A stretch of 14,495 nt of DNA. It comes from an uncultured Anaerococcus sp. GTDB taxonomy: Bacteria > Bacillota > Clostridia > Tissierellales > Peptoniphilaceae. The notes under the pieces are model-generated. The model had not been told where the DNA came from, made no database searches, and saw nothing but the letters and a program-made list of their open reading frames with translations. Each line of letters starts with the position of its first letter. Positions within the stretch are counted from its first letter, which is position 1. The stretch spans positions 1 through 14,495 of the forward strand of contig URRX01000020.1 in NCBI GenBank assembly GCA_900550345.1, given 5' to 3'. Shown here one piece after another: positions 1 to 7,428 of this stretch. Position numbers and translations under genes: made by a program.

Positions 1-1
1 A

Positions 2-808
2 AACATTATTTCAGACACAAGTGGATACGCTACAGAACAAATTGTAAAAGTTTCCCTAAGTCAATTTAATGTTGAAACAATTACAAATATATATTCCGAT
101 GTAAGAGATGAAAAATCTTTAAAAGATATATTAAATTTTATAATTGAAACCGGCGATAATTTTATAATCTATCACTCTTTCCAAGATTCAAGAATGAATG
201 TTTATATTAACAAATTTTGTGAATTAAATGGTATAAGTTATGTTGATTTAACTGGTTATTCTATTAGAACAATATCAAAAAAAATTAATTTAAAACCAAA
301 AAATTCTTTTTCTAGCGAATCTTTATATGAATCAAATCGTTTTAAAACTTTAAACGCTCTAGATTTCGCTATCAAATATGATGACGGCAAAGATTTTAAT
401 TCATTAAAAGTTTGTGATATAGCTTTAATTGGTGTATCTCGTTCTTCAAAAACACCCATTTCAATTTATATGGCAAGCAAAGGCTACAAAGTTTGTAATA
501 TACCCTTACTTTTAAACGCAAGCCTACCTGAAGAACTTTTTGAAATTGATAGCAAAAAAATAATTGGTCTTACTATTGATAAAAATATTCTAAAATCATA
601 TAGAGATGAAAGACTAAAAAGTTTAAATTTATTTGGCAAAAGCCAATATTCTGATCTTAGAATTATTCAAAAAGAACTTGACCATGCCAAAGATATTATG
701 GATGATTTAGGTTGTGTAATTATTGATGTTACAAATAGATCTATCGAAGAAACGTCTGATATTATTATTAATCATATTAATAGCATGAAAGGGGAAAAAA
801 ATGACTGA
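2..808 (+). CDS. Pyruvate, phosphate dikinase regulatory protein (PSRP/DUF299 family), 5'-truncated by window edge
   Basis: Bifunctional kinase/pyrophosphorylase of the DUF299 family. It inactivates PPDK by ADP-dependent phosphorylation of a threonine next to the catalytic histidine and reactivates it by Pi-dependent dephosphorylation. The frame is open from base 2 and begins NIISDTSGYATEQIV, which matches the family's N-terminal (I/V)SDSxGETAE segment; an ATG at 194 would delete this conserved part, so it is internal. The P-loop GVSRSSKT lies at 431-454. The 268 residues present are close to the usual length of about 270, so only a few N-terminal residues are missing. The stop TGA (806-808) overlaps the start of ppdK by 8 nt, so the regulator is probably translationally coupled to its target. 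Homologous to B. subtilis YqfL. Family and role are firm; the true start is outside the window. Confidence 0.93.
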   Translation, partial: NIISDTSGYATEQIVKVSLSQFNVETITNIYSDVRDEKSLKDILNFIIETGDNFIIYHSFQDSRMNVYINKFCELNGISYVDLTGYSIRTISKKINLKPKNSFSSESLYESNRFKTLNALDFAIKYDDGKDFNSLKVCDIALIGVSRSSKTPISIYMASKGYKVCNIPLLLNASLPEELFEIDSKKIIGLTIDKNILKSYRDERLKSLNLFGKSQYSDLRIIQKELDHAKDIMDDLGCVIIDVTNRSIEETSDIIINHINSMKGEKND

Positions 809-3431
809 AAAATATGTTTATAATTTTAATGAAGGAGACAAAGAAATGCGCTCTTTGCTCGGTGGTAAAGGCGCAAATTTAGCAGAAATGACAAATATGG
901 GAATCAATGTACCATATGGTTTTACAGTTACAACTGAAGCTTGTGCTAGATTTTATAAAGAAGATAAAAAAATCTGGGAAGACTTAAAAAAAGAAATCAC
1001 AAGTCATATAAAAGATCTAGAAGAACACAATAAGAAAACCTTTGGCTCAACTGAAGATCCACTCCTTGTATCTGTAAGAAGTGGTGCTCCAATTTCTATG
1101 CCAGGTATGATGGATACAATTTTAAATCTTGGTTTAAATGATGATGCTGTAATAGGTCTTAGCAAAAAGACAGACAACGAAAGATTTGCTTATGATTCTT
1201 ACAGAAGATTTATTCAAATGTTTGCCGATGTAGCAATGGGAATTAATAAAAATAATTTTGAAAAGGTTCTTAGTGCTAAAAAAGATGAAAAAGGTGTTAA
1301 AGAAGATACTGAACTTGATGCTAATGATTTAAAAGATGTTGTAGAAAAATACAAAAAAGTTTATAAAGATATTGAAGGAGAAGATTTTCCTCAAGAACCT
1401 AGAGAGCAATTAGATAAGGCTATAACCGCTGTATTTGCATCTTGGAATAATGAACGTGCAATTTTATATAGAAGATTAAATGATATTGATGATTCTATGG
1501 GAACTGCTGTAAATGTTCAATCAATGGTATTTGGTAATATGGGAGAAACTTCTGGAACAGGAGTAGCTTTCTCAAGAAACCCAGCAACTGGAGAAAATAA
1601 ATTATTTGGTGAATATTTAATGAACGCTCAAGGTGAAGATGTTGTTGCAGGAGTTAGAACACCAAAAGAAATTTTAACATTAAAAGATTCATTACCAGAA
1701 GTTTTCGAACAATTCCGCGATACTGCTGAAAAACTTGAACAACATTACAAAGATATGCAAGATATGGAATTTACTATCCAAGAAGGTCAATTATTCTTGC
1801 TTCAAACTAGAAATGGTAAAAGAACTGCTCATGCTGCAGTAAAAGTTGCTGTAGATATGGTTCATGAAGGATTACTTACAGAAAAAGAAGCTGTTTTAAG
1901 AATTGATCCTAAAGATCTTGATGGTCTACTCCACCCTACACTTTCTCAAAAATCTATAAAAGAAAATAAAGCTGTTGCAAAAGGTCTAGCAGCAAGTCCA
2001 GGAGCTGCTGTAGGTTACATTGCTTTTACTGCTAAAGAAGCTAAAAAAAGAGCTGCAAAAGGTGTTGATGTTATTTTAGTTCGTGAGGAAACTTCACCAG
2101 AAGATTTAGAAGGAATGGTATCAGCTTCTGGAATTCTTACAGCAAGAGGTGGAATGACAAGTCATGCTGCAGTAGTTGCTAGAGGAATGGGAAAATGTTG
2201 TGTGTCTGGTGCTCATGAAATTTATGTAAATGAAGATGAGAGATTCGTAAGAATAGATGGCAAAAAATATTCAGATCAAGACGTACTTTCAATAGATGGT
2301 TCTACTGGAAATATTTATATAGGAGCACTAGAAACTGAAAATCCAAAACTTGAAGGAACATTTGGAGAATTCATGAGTTGGGTTGATAAATATCGTGATA
2401 TGAAAGTTAGAACAAATGCCGATACACCTCATGATGCAAAACAAGCCTTAGAATTTGGAGCTGAAGGAATTGGATTATGTAGAACTGAACATATGTTCTT
2501 TAAAGCAGATAGAATTTTCCAAGTAAGAAAAATGATCTTGGCTCACAATTTTGAAACAAGAAAAGAAGCTTTAGATAAAATTCTTCCAATGCAAGAAGAA
2601 GACTTCTATCAAATTTATTCTTTAATGGGAGAAAGACCAGTAACTGTAAGACTTCTTGACCCACCTCTTCACGAATTTTTACCAAGAGGACAAGAAGAAA
2701 TTAGAACTCTTGCTGAAGATTTAAATATGGAAATTTCTGAAGTTAAAAAGAGAATTTTAGATCTTGAAGAAGTAAACCCTATGCTTGGATTTAGAGGACT
2801 AAGACTAGGCGTAAGATATCCAGAAATTTCAAAAATGCAAGCTCGCGCTATAATTCAAGCTGCAATTCGTTGTCATGAAGATGGAATTAATGTTGTTCCA
2901 GAAATAATGATTCCACTTTCATCTGATGTTAAAGAACTTGCTTATGTAAAATCTCAAGTTAAAGAAGAAATTGAAAAAGTTTTTGAAGAAAAAGGCAAAA
3001 AAATTGACTACTTATTAGGAACAATGATTGAAATTCCTAGAGCTGCAATTACTGCTGATGAAATTGGTGAAATCACTGACTTCTTCTCATTTGGTACAAA
3101 TGATTTGACACAAATGACCTTTGGTCTTTCAAGAGATGATGCTGGAAAATTCTTGGATCTTTACTTAGACAAAGATATTTTTGCAAAAGATCCTTTCCAA
3201 GTTTTAGATCAAAGAGGAGTTGGTTTCTTGGTTGAAACTGCTGTTGAACGTGGTAAAAAAGCAAATCCAAATCTTCACTTAGGAATTTGTGGAGAACACG
3301 GTGGAGAGCCAACAACTGTTAAATATTTATATAATGTAGGACTTGATTATGTATCTTGTTCACCATTTAGAGTTCCAATTGCAAAACTTGCAGCAGCTCA
3401 AGAAGCAATTGAACATCCAAGAAATAAATAA
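801..3431 (+). CDS. ppdK: Pyruvate, phosphate dikinase
   Basis: Cytoplasmic enzyme interconverting ATP + Pi + pyruvate and AMP + PPi + PEP. In anaerobes it can serve glycolysis (PPi-linked pyruvate formation) or gluconeogenesis. The 876 residues match the family length (about 874). Domains in order: N-terminal ATP-binding domain with GGKGANLAEM (21-30), the ETSGTGVAFSRNPATG loop and LQTRNGKRTA; central phosphohistidine domain with GGMTSHAAVVARGMG, where His455 is the swivelling phosphocarrier and Thr453 the expected target of the upstream regulatory protein; C-terminal PEP/pyruvate barrel with LDPPLHEFLP, NPMLGFRGLRLG, FSFGTNDLTQ and GICGEHGGEP, with catalytic Cys830. ATG at 801 follows AAAGGGG (788-794) by 6 nt. 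All catalytic motifs are intact. A hairpin terminator follows the stop. Confidence 0.98.
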   Translation: MTEKYVYNFNEGDKEMRSLLGGKGANLAEMTNMGINVPYGFTVTTEACARFYKEDKKIWEDLKKEITSHIKDLEEHNKKTFGSTEDPLLVSVRSGAPISMPGMMDTILNLGLNDDAVIGLSKKTDNERFAYDSYRRFIQMFADVAMGINKNNFEKVLSAKKDEKGVKEDTELDANDLKDVVEKYKKVYKDIEGEDFPQEPREQLDKAITAVFASWNNERAILYRRLNDIDDSMGTAVNVQSMVFGNMGETSGTGVAFSRNPATGENKLFGEYLMNAQGEDVVAGVRTPKEILTLKDSLPEVFEQFRDTAEKLEQHYKDMQDMEFTIQEGQLFLLQTRNGKRTAHAAVKVAVDMVHEGLLTEKEAVLRIDPKDLDGLLHPTLSQKSIKENKAVAKGLAASPGAAVGYIAFTAKEAKKRAAKGVDVILVREETSPEDLEGMVSASGILTARGGMTSHAAVVARGMGKCCVSGAHEIYVNEDERFVRIDGKKYSDQDVLSIDGSTGNIYIGALETENPKLEGTFGEFMSWVDKYRDMKVRTNADTPHDAKQALEFGAEGIGLCRTEHMFFKADRIFQVRKMILAHNFETRKEALDKILPMQEEDFYQIYSLMGERPVTVRLLDPPLHEFLPRGQEEIRTLAEDLNMEISEVKKRILDLEEVNPMLGFRGLRLGVRYPEISKMQARAIIQAAIRCHEDGINVVPEIMIPLSSDVKELAYVKSQVKEEIEKVFEEKGKKIDYLLGTMIEIPRAAITADEIGEITDFFSFGTNDLTQMTFGLSRDDAGKFLDLYLDKDIFAKDPFQVLDQRGVGFLVETAVERGKKANPNLHLGICGEHGGEPTTVKYLYNVGLDYVSCSPFRVPIAKLAAAQEAIEHPRNK

Positions 3432-3441
3432 TTTTAATTCA

Positions 3442-3471
3442 AAAATACCAGAGTTCATACTCTGGTATTTT
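3442..3471. terminator. Bidirectional intrinsic terminator between ppdK and the redox operon
   Basis: AAAATACCAGAGT, loop TCAT, then ACTCTGGTATTTT: a perfect 13-bp stem with a 4-nt loop. A-rich and T-rich flanks make it a plausible terminator in both directions. It lies 10 nt after the ppdK stop and about 30 nt beyond the stop of the converging lipoprotein gene. No other terminator is visible for either unit. Confidence 0.92.
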
Positions 3472-3503
3472 TCTATTTTAAGAAGGATAATTCAATTTTC
3501 AAT

Positions 3504-4469
3504 TTAGATTTCATCTTTTATTATTTTTTCCATCATAGTTTTTACTTTGTCATAAGTATCCTTTTTATCTATAGCTCCAACTATCGGATCTCCTACAATA
3601 TTTCCTTCATTGTCAACTAGAACTGATGTAGGATATGACATTATTTCTTGAGCATATTTTCCAAGTTCGCTATCTGGATCAAGACTTATATTTTTATAAG
3701 TTGCTCCTTGTTTTTTTAGAATTTTCTTTGCTTCTTTTATTACATCATCTTTTCCAACTTGAGCTTCTGTATTTATTCCTATAACTTGACCGCCCATTTT
3801 TTCAATTTCTTTATTTAATTTTTGTAAATGTGGAATTTCTCCAACACAAGGAGCACATCCATTAAACCAGAAATTTACTAGAGTTAATTTTTTGTCTTTA
3901 AAAATATCTTTTGTTACTTCATTACCATCAAAATCTTTTGATTTAAATTCTGGGAATAAATTTAATTCTTTTGTTGACGCTGATTCTTTTTTCTTACCTT
4001 TATTAAATTGATCTTCTATTCCCTTTTTCTTATTAATTGTTTTTTCAATTTTTCCAATTTCTTCTACGTCTTTTTTTAGTAGGTCATAGTCTTCTTTTGA
4101 AAGTTCATCTTTAGATTTTTCCACTAAATCTAATAAATACATATCATAAGAAACATCAGGCTCCCCTGCTATTTTACTTTTATCTGCTTTTGAAAATGCA
4201 ACTTGCCACTGTTTATCATGTTTTTTCAAAATATCATTTTGTTTTTGCATTAAATCATCTACTGATTCTTCATTCGAGTTTGAGTTTGAAGCCATTGAAC
4301 TTTTATTAGATGATATATTGTCTTCATTTTTTTTATTATCTTTCATATTGCTTTCTATACTTGTCTTGTTACTAGTTGAATTTTCTGTATTTTCTTTTTT
4401 TCCACATCCTACAAAAGTAAATGCCAACGCCAAAGCTAGGGCTGATATTTGTAATTTTTTATTTTTCAT
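3504..4469 (-). CDS. TlpA/ResA-type thioredoxin-fold lipoprotein with an extended N-terminal region
   Basis: Predicted extracytoplasmic thiol-disulfide oxidoreductase, 321 aa. Residues 1-21 form a lipoprotein signal (KNKK then a hydrophobic stretch) ending at FVGC, with Cys22 as the likely lipidation site. Residues 23-75 are a Ser/Asn/Lys/Glu-rich linker. Residues about 75-160 are a highly charged, probably helical segment that I do not recognise. The thioredoxin fold starts near 168: NFWFNGCAPCVGEIP holds the redox pair Cys205/Cys208 (CAPC), and YPTS at 279-282 holds the cis-proline. The residue before the first Cys is Gly rather than the Trp usual in TlpA proteins. ATG follows AAAGGAG (4476-4482) by 6 nt and overlaps the end of the polyferredoxin gene by 11 nt, indicating coupling. 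Partner proteins and substrates are unknown. Confidence 0.9.
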   Translation of the reverse strand: MKNKKLQISALALALAFTFVGCGKKENTENSTSNKTSIESNMKDNKKNEDNISSNKSSMASNSNSNEESVDDLMQKQNDILKKHDKQWQVAFSKADKSKIAGEPDVSYDMYLLDLVEKSKDELSKEDYDLLKKDVEEIGKIEKTINKKKGIEDQFNKGKKKESASTKELNLFPEFKSKDFDGNEVTKDIFKDKKLTLVNFWFNGCAPCVGEIPHLQKLNKEIEKMGGQVIGINTEAQVGKDDVIKEAKKILKKQGATYKNISLDPDSELGKYAQEIMSYPTSVLVDNEGNIVGDPIVGAIDKKDTYDKVKTMMEKIIKDEI

Positions 4470-5340
4470 TTTTTTCTCCTTTAATTTCTTTTTTCTTATC
4501 TAGTCCAAATTCATATTTTAGTGCACAAGTTGGACAAGCCTTGATACACATTCCACATCTTATACATTCTGTATGATTTTGATTTTTTCTTACATCTACA
4601 TCCATTTTACAAGCTTTTTTACATTTTTTACATGATATACATTTATTTCTATCAAATATTATTTTAAAAAGTGATATTTTATTAAATAAGGCATAAAATG
4701 CACCTAATGGACAAATCCACTTACAAAACGGTCTAAAAAATATTATTGAAAGTACCATGCTTATTATTAAGATTGTCAATTTCAAATTGAATAATGATCC
4801 CAAACTTGCCCTTATTGATGAATCTACAAGAGAAAGTGGTATTGCTCCTTCCAAAACTCCAGCAGGACAAATATACTTACAGAAGTATGGATTTCCCATG
4901 CCAAGCTTATTTGTAAAAAAAACTGGTAAAATCATAACAGCTACGAGAAGGATTATGTATTTTAGGTAGGTTAAAATTTTTAGTTTTTCTGTTGAGAATT
5001 TTTTTGTTGGAATTTTATGTAATATTTCTTGGAAAAAACCAAAAGGACATAAAAAACCACAGACTACTCTTCCTAGGATTACCCCAACAAAAATTAAAAA
5101 TCCAGTTATATAATATGAAAATTTAAATTTTGATGACCCAACCACAGCCTGATATGCTCCAATTGGACAAGATCCTGCAGCTGCAGGACATGAATAACAG
5201 TTTAGACCTGGTACACATATCTTTTTAAATTTTCCTCTATATATTATCCCTTTCAAAAAATTTGGAAGATGAATGTTTGTAAGAAGTGTGGCAACAATTT
5301 GAATAAGGAATCTATATTTTGCAATAAAAAGAGATTTCAT
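4459..5340 (-). CDS. NapH-like membrane polyferredoxin (4Fe-4S binding protein)
   Basis: Integral membrane iron-sulfur protein of the NapH/CcoG-like type, predicted to pass electrons through or along the membrane. From the ATG at 5340 it has 293 aa. Visible motifs: an N-terminal Cys cluster (Cys42, 48, 51, 58), the CxxxCP pairs CGFLCP (94-99), CKYICP (154-159) and CKWICP (206-211), and two C-terminal ferredoxin clusters, CISCKKCKKAC (234-244) and CIRCGMCIKACP (259-270). Hydrophobic segments lie near 12-29, 76-96, 126-143 and 187-203. An in-frame GTG at 5358 is possible, but ATG 5340 gives the basic start MKSLFIAKYRF common in such proteins and begins 1 nt after the stop of the small upstream gene, which suits coupled translation. 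It overlaps the thioredoxin gene downstream. The likely job is to deliver electrons to its operon partners; this is inference. Confidence 0.88.
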   Translation of the reverse strand: MKSLFIAKYRFLIQIVATLLTNIHLPNFLKGIIYRGKFKKICVPGLNCYSCPAAAGSCPIGAYQAVVGSSKFKFSYYITGFLIFVGVILGRVVCGFLCPFGFFQEILHKIPTKKFSTEKLKILTYLKYIILLVAVMILPVFFTNKLGMGNPYFCKYICPAGVLEGAIPLSLVDSSIRASLGSLFNLKLTILIISMVLSIIFFRPFCKWICPLGAFYALFNKISLFKIIFDRNKCISCKKCKKACKMDVDVRKNQNHTECIRCGMCIKACPTCALKYEFGLDKKKEIKGEKNEK

Positions 5341-5341
5341 T

Positions 5342-5497
5342 TTACCCAATTCCAACACACTCCAAACATAAATTTATTGCCTTTGATAAGACTGTATCAA
5401 CTTCTCCCCTAAAAGCACCAAGGATTATAAAACAGACTCCTAATAGCAAAAATCCTATTTGTAAATTTTTCTTTTTTCTAATCTCTATACCAATCAC
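5342..5497 (-). CDS. Small single-pass membrane protein with C-terminal CXXC motif (CD1871A-like family)
   Basis: A 51-codon gene. The protein has a basic N-terminus (IRKKKNLQ), one hydrophobic span at about 13-28 (IGFLLLGVCFIILGAF), then a short tail ending CLECVGIG, with Cys44 and Cys47 forming a CXXC. I recognise this as resembling the family NCBI names CD1871A family CXXC motif-containing protein; its function is not established. The positive-inside rule places the CXXC outside the membrane, on the same side as the thioredoxin lipoprotein encoded two genes downstream. Its stop (5344-5342) lies 1 nt before the polyferredoxin ATG. The start is uncertain: GTG 5497 overlaps the strong Shine-Dalgarno-like TAAAGGGGTGATT, TTG 5521 has no such site, and in-frame ATA (5488) or ATT (5482) are better spaced but rare start codons. 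Confidence 0.82.
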   Translation of the reverse strand: MIGIEIRKKKNLQIGFLLLGVCFIILGAFRGEVDTVLSKAINLCLECVGIG

Positions 5498-5504
5498 CCC
5501 TTTA
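5494..5504 (-). promoter_or_regulatory. Extended Shine-Dalgarno-like site of the small CXXC gene
   Basis: On the minus strand TAAAGGGGTGA nearly matches the full anti-Shine-Dalgarno complement TAAGGAGGTGA. It overlaps the only nearby canonical start (GTG at 5497-5495), which it therefore cannot serve with normal spacing. Initiation may be at ATA 5488 or ATT 5482 downstream. Confidence 0.6.
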
Positions 5505-5538
5505 CAAATTAATAATAACAAATTAGATATAAATTTTC

Positions 5539-5557
5539 TGTTAAGATTTTCTTAACA
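5539..5557. promoter_or_regulatory. Perfect palindrome, candidate operator between redox operon and two-component system
   Basis: TGTTAAGA-TTT-TCTTAACA is a perfect inverted repeat with 8-nt arms and a 3-nt centre. It lies in the 104-nt region between the divergent starts, about 20 nt upstream of the TATAAT ahead of the response regulator gene. There is no T-tract and it is upstream of both genes, so it is not a terminator. OmpR-family regulators bind paired half-sites of this size, so autoregulation and control of the redox operon by the neighbouring regulator is a reasonable inference. The binding protein is unknown. Confidence 0.6.
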
Positions 5558-5577
5558 AATATTTTATTTTGATTTGA

Positions 5578-5583
5578 TATAAT
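5578..5583 (+). promoter_or_regulatory. Candidate -10 box for the response regulator gene
   Basis: A perfect TATAAT lies 18 nt before the start codon. The best -35-like hexamer, TTAACA (5552-5557), is 20 nt upstream, too far for ordinary promoter spacing, and lies within the palindrome. This suggests a promoter that needs an activator. The leader would be only about 12 nt, with AAAGGAG at 5590-5596. Confidence 0.5.
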
Positions 5584-5601
5584 ATTTATAAAGGAGAAGA
5601 T

Positions 5602-6276
5602 ATGAAAATTTTAATAGTTGAAGATGAAAAAATTTTAAATGATACAATTAATAAGTCATTAAAAAAATCTGGTTATGAAGTTGAATCTGTCTTTGATGGA
5701 TTTGATGCTATGGAAATGATAGAAGTTGAATCTTATGATTTAATAGTTTTAGATTTAAACCTACCAAATATGGATGGCATGGAAATCTTGAAGAATTTGA
5801 GAAAAAAAGATAATGAAACAAAGGTACTAATTCTTTCTGCAAGAAGTCAAATTAAAGATAAAGTAGAAGGTCTTGATAGAGGCGCAAATGATTATTTACA
5901 AAAGCCCTTTCATTTGGATGAATTAAAGGCAAGAGTAAGATCTTTAACAAGAAGAAACTTTATTCAAAATAATACCGAAATTTCTTTCGATCAAATTAAA
6001 TTTGATAGTAAAAACAGAAGTGTTTTTGTAAATGGAGAAGAATTAAAATTAACTCGTAAGGAAACTGGTATTTTGGAATACCTCCTATTAAATCAAAATC
6101 GACCAATTAGCCAAGAAGAATTAATTGAACACGTTTGGGATTCAAGTGTTGATTTATTAAGTAATTCCATTAGAGTTCACATATCAGCTTTGAGAAAAAA
6201 ATTAAAGGATAAGCTAGAATATGATCCAATAGAAAATAGAATTGGGGTTGGCTATATGTTGAGGAAAGTCAAATGA
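5602..6276 (+). CDS. OmpR-family response regulator
   Basis: DNA-binding response regulator, 224 aa, the usual OmpR/PhoB length. Receiver domain at 1-115: acidic pocket VEDE (6-9), phospho-acceptor Asp51 in LDLNLPNMDG, switch Ser79 (LILSARS) and Lys101 (LQKPF). Winged-helix effector domain at about 125-224: LTRKETGILEYLLLN, then the recognition helix NSIRVHISALRKKL and the GVGYML wing. ATG follows AAAGGAG with 5 nt spacing. The stop overlaps the kinase start by 4 nt (ATGA). The signal and regulon cannot be read from the sequence. Its position, divergent from the redox operon with a palindrome between, makes that operon and its own genes the first candidate targets. Confidence 0.95.
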   Translation: MKILIVEDEKILNDTINKSLKKSGYEVESVFDGFDAMEMIEVESYDLIVLDLNLPNMDGMEILKNLRKKDNETKVLILSARSQIKDKVEGLDRGANDYLQKPFHLDELKARVRSLTRRNFIQNNTEISFDQIKFDSKNRSVFVNGEELKLTRKETGILEYLLLNQNRPISQEELIEHVWDSSVDLLSNSIRVHISALRKKLKDKLEYDPIENRIGVGYMLRKVK

Positions 6277-7391
6277 AAAAAATTTCATTAAGATTAAGAA
6301 TTGCAATTCTTACCAGTATTTTAATTGCAGTTACGAGTATTAGTTTAAATTTTTTCACAAATAAAACTGCATATTTTTATATAGATTCTCTTGGTGTATT
6401 TATGGATGATGCAAAAGATGAACAACTTTACATAAATATAGACAAGGATAAAGTAGAAGATTTAGAAGATAATTTTTCCAATCAAATCAAAACAACCAAA
6501 ATAAATTATTCAAAAAAATCATGGCTAATTACAAGTTTAATTACAATTTTAGGTGGAATGATTTCTTATTTTCTTAGCGGAAAATTTTTGGAACCCTTAG
6601 ATAAATTTTCAAAACAAATAGAACAAATTCAACTCAAAAATCTAACATCTTATGAATTTGAAGAAAATCCAATAAAGGAATTTCAAAAATTAACAAAATC
6701 TTTCAATCAAATGTTAGAAAGACTAGACCAATCTTACGAAATCGAAAGAGACTTTACCGCAAGAGCTGCCCATGAATTAAGAACACCACTAACAATTATA
6801 AATTCGCAAATTGATCTTTATGAAGAAAGCAAAATGGATGAAAAACAAACAAGAGATCTTATGAATATGATAAAAACAGAAAGTGATAGACTAGCAAAAT
6901 TAGTAACTAGTTTACTTGATATTAGTGAATTAAGGTCAGTAACAAGAAACGAAAAAATAGAGCTTTCTTCTTTAATAGAAGAAGCAATTCAAGATCTATC
7001 CTTAATTTCTGACAAGAAAAATATAAAAATAGAAAACAATTGTGAGAAAATTTATATTCAGGGAAGCGACATTTTGATTTATAGGACTTTTTATAACTTA
7101 ATTGAAAATTCCATAAAATATAATGTAGATAGTGGTTATATAAAAATATATTCCAAGAAAAGTAAAAATTTTGCAGAAATTTTTGTAGAAGATAGTGGAA
7201 TAGGAATTGAAAAAAATGAAAGAGAAAATATATTTAAGGCGTTTTATAGGGTAAATAATAACAAAGAAAAAGGCTCGGGACTTGGCTTATCCCTTGTAAA
7301 AGAAACAATAAAATTACATGGTGGAGAAATTAAAATAGAAGATATAAAAAAGGGTACTCTCATAAAAATAAATCTTCCTATTTTAAAATAA
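6273..7391 (+). CDS. Membrane sensor histidine kinase
   Basis: Partner kinase of the preceding regulator, 372 aa. TM1 at about 7-28; a short, acidic extracytoplasmic loop of about 55 residues (29-83); TM2 at about 84-103; HAMP-type linker with the GKFLEPLDKF start; HisKA with phospho-acceptor His167 in FTARAAHELRTPL; HATPase_c with the N box YNLIENSIKYN (274-284), G1 DSGIGI (307-312), an F box (IFKAFYR) and G2 GSGLGL (334-339). All catalytic boxes are intact. The sensor loop has no cysteine, so direct disulfide sensing through this loop is unlikely. An ATGA overlap with the regulator gene indicates coupled translation. The signal is unknown. Confidence 0.95.
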   Translation: MKKISLRLRIAILTSILIAVTSISLNFFTNKTAYFYIDSLGVFMDDAKDEQLYINIDKDKVEDLEDNFSNQIKTTKINYSKKSWLITSLITILGGMISYFLSGKFLEPLDKFSKQIEQIQLKNLTSYEFEENPIKEFQKLTKSFNQMLERLDQSYEIERDFTARAAHELRTPLTIINSQIDLYEESKMDEKQTRDLMNMIKTESDRLAKLVTSLLDISELRSVTRNEKIELSSLIEEAIQDLSLISDKKNIKIENNCEKIYIQGSDILIYRTFYNLIENSIKYNVDSGYIKIYSKKSKNFAEIFVEDSGIGIEKNERENIFKAFYRVNNNKEKGSGLGLSLVKETIKLHGGEIKIEDIKKGTLIKINLPILK

Positions 7392-7395
7392 ACAC

Positions 7396-7425
7396 AAAAA
7401 AACTAGGCAAAAGCCTAGTTTTTTT
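7396..7425. terminator. Bidirectional intrinsic terminator between histidine kinase and symporter genes
   Basis: AAAAAAACTAGGC, loop AAAA, then GCCTAGTTTTTTT: a 6-bp GC-containing core extended by 7 A-T pairs. It is flanked so that either strand yields a U-tract. It sits 4 nt after the kinase stop and 3 nt beyond the symporter stop, serving both converging genes. Confidence 0.92.
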
Positions 7426-7428
7426 ATA

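Noticed and set aside
194..808. PPDK regulatory protein starting at ATG 194
   Set aside because: The frame is open to the left edge and encodes the conserved SD-x-x-G-x-A-T-E N-terminal segment of the family, so 194 is an internal Met.
2500..3315. Minus-strand open frames inside ppdK
   Set aside because: Low-complexity Leu/Phe-rich translations antisense to strongly conserved ppdK motifs, with no ribosome site; shadows of the real gene.
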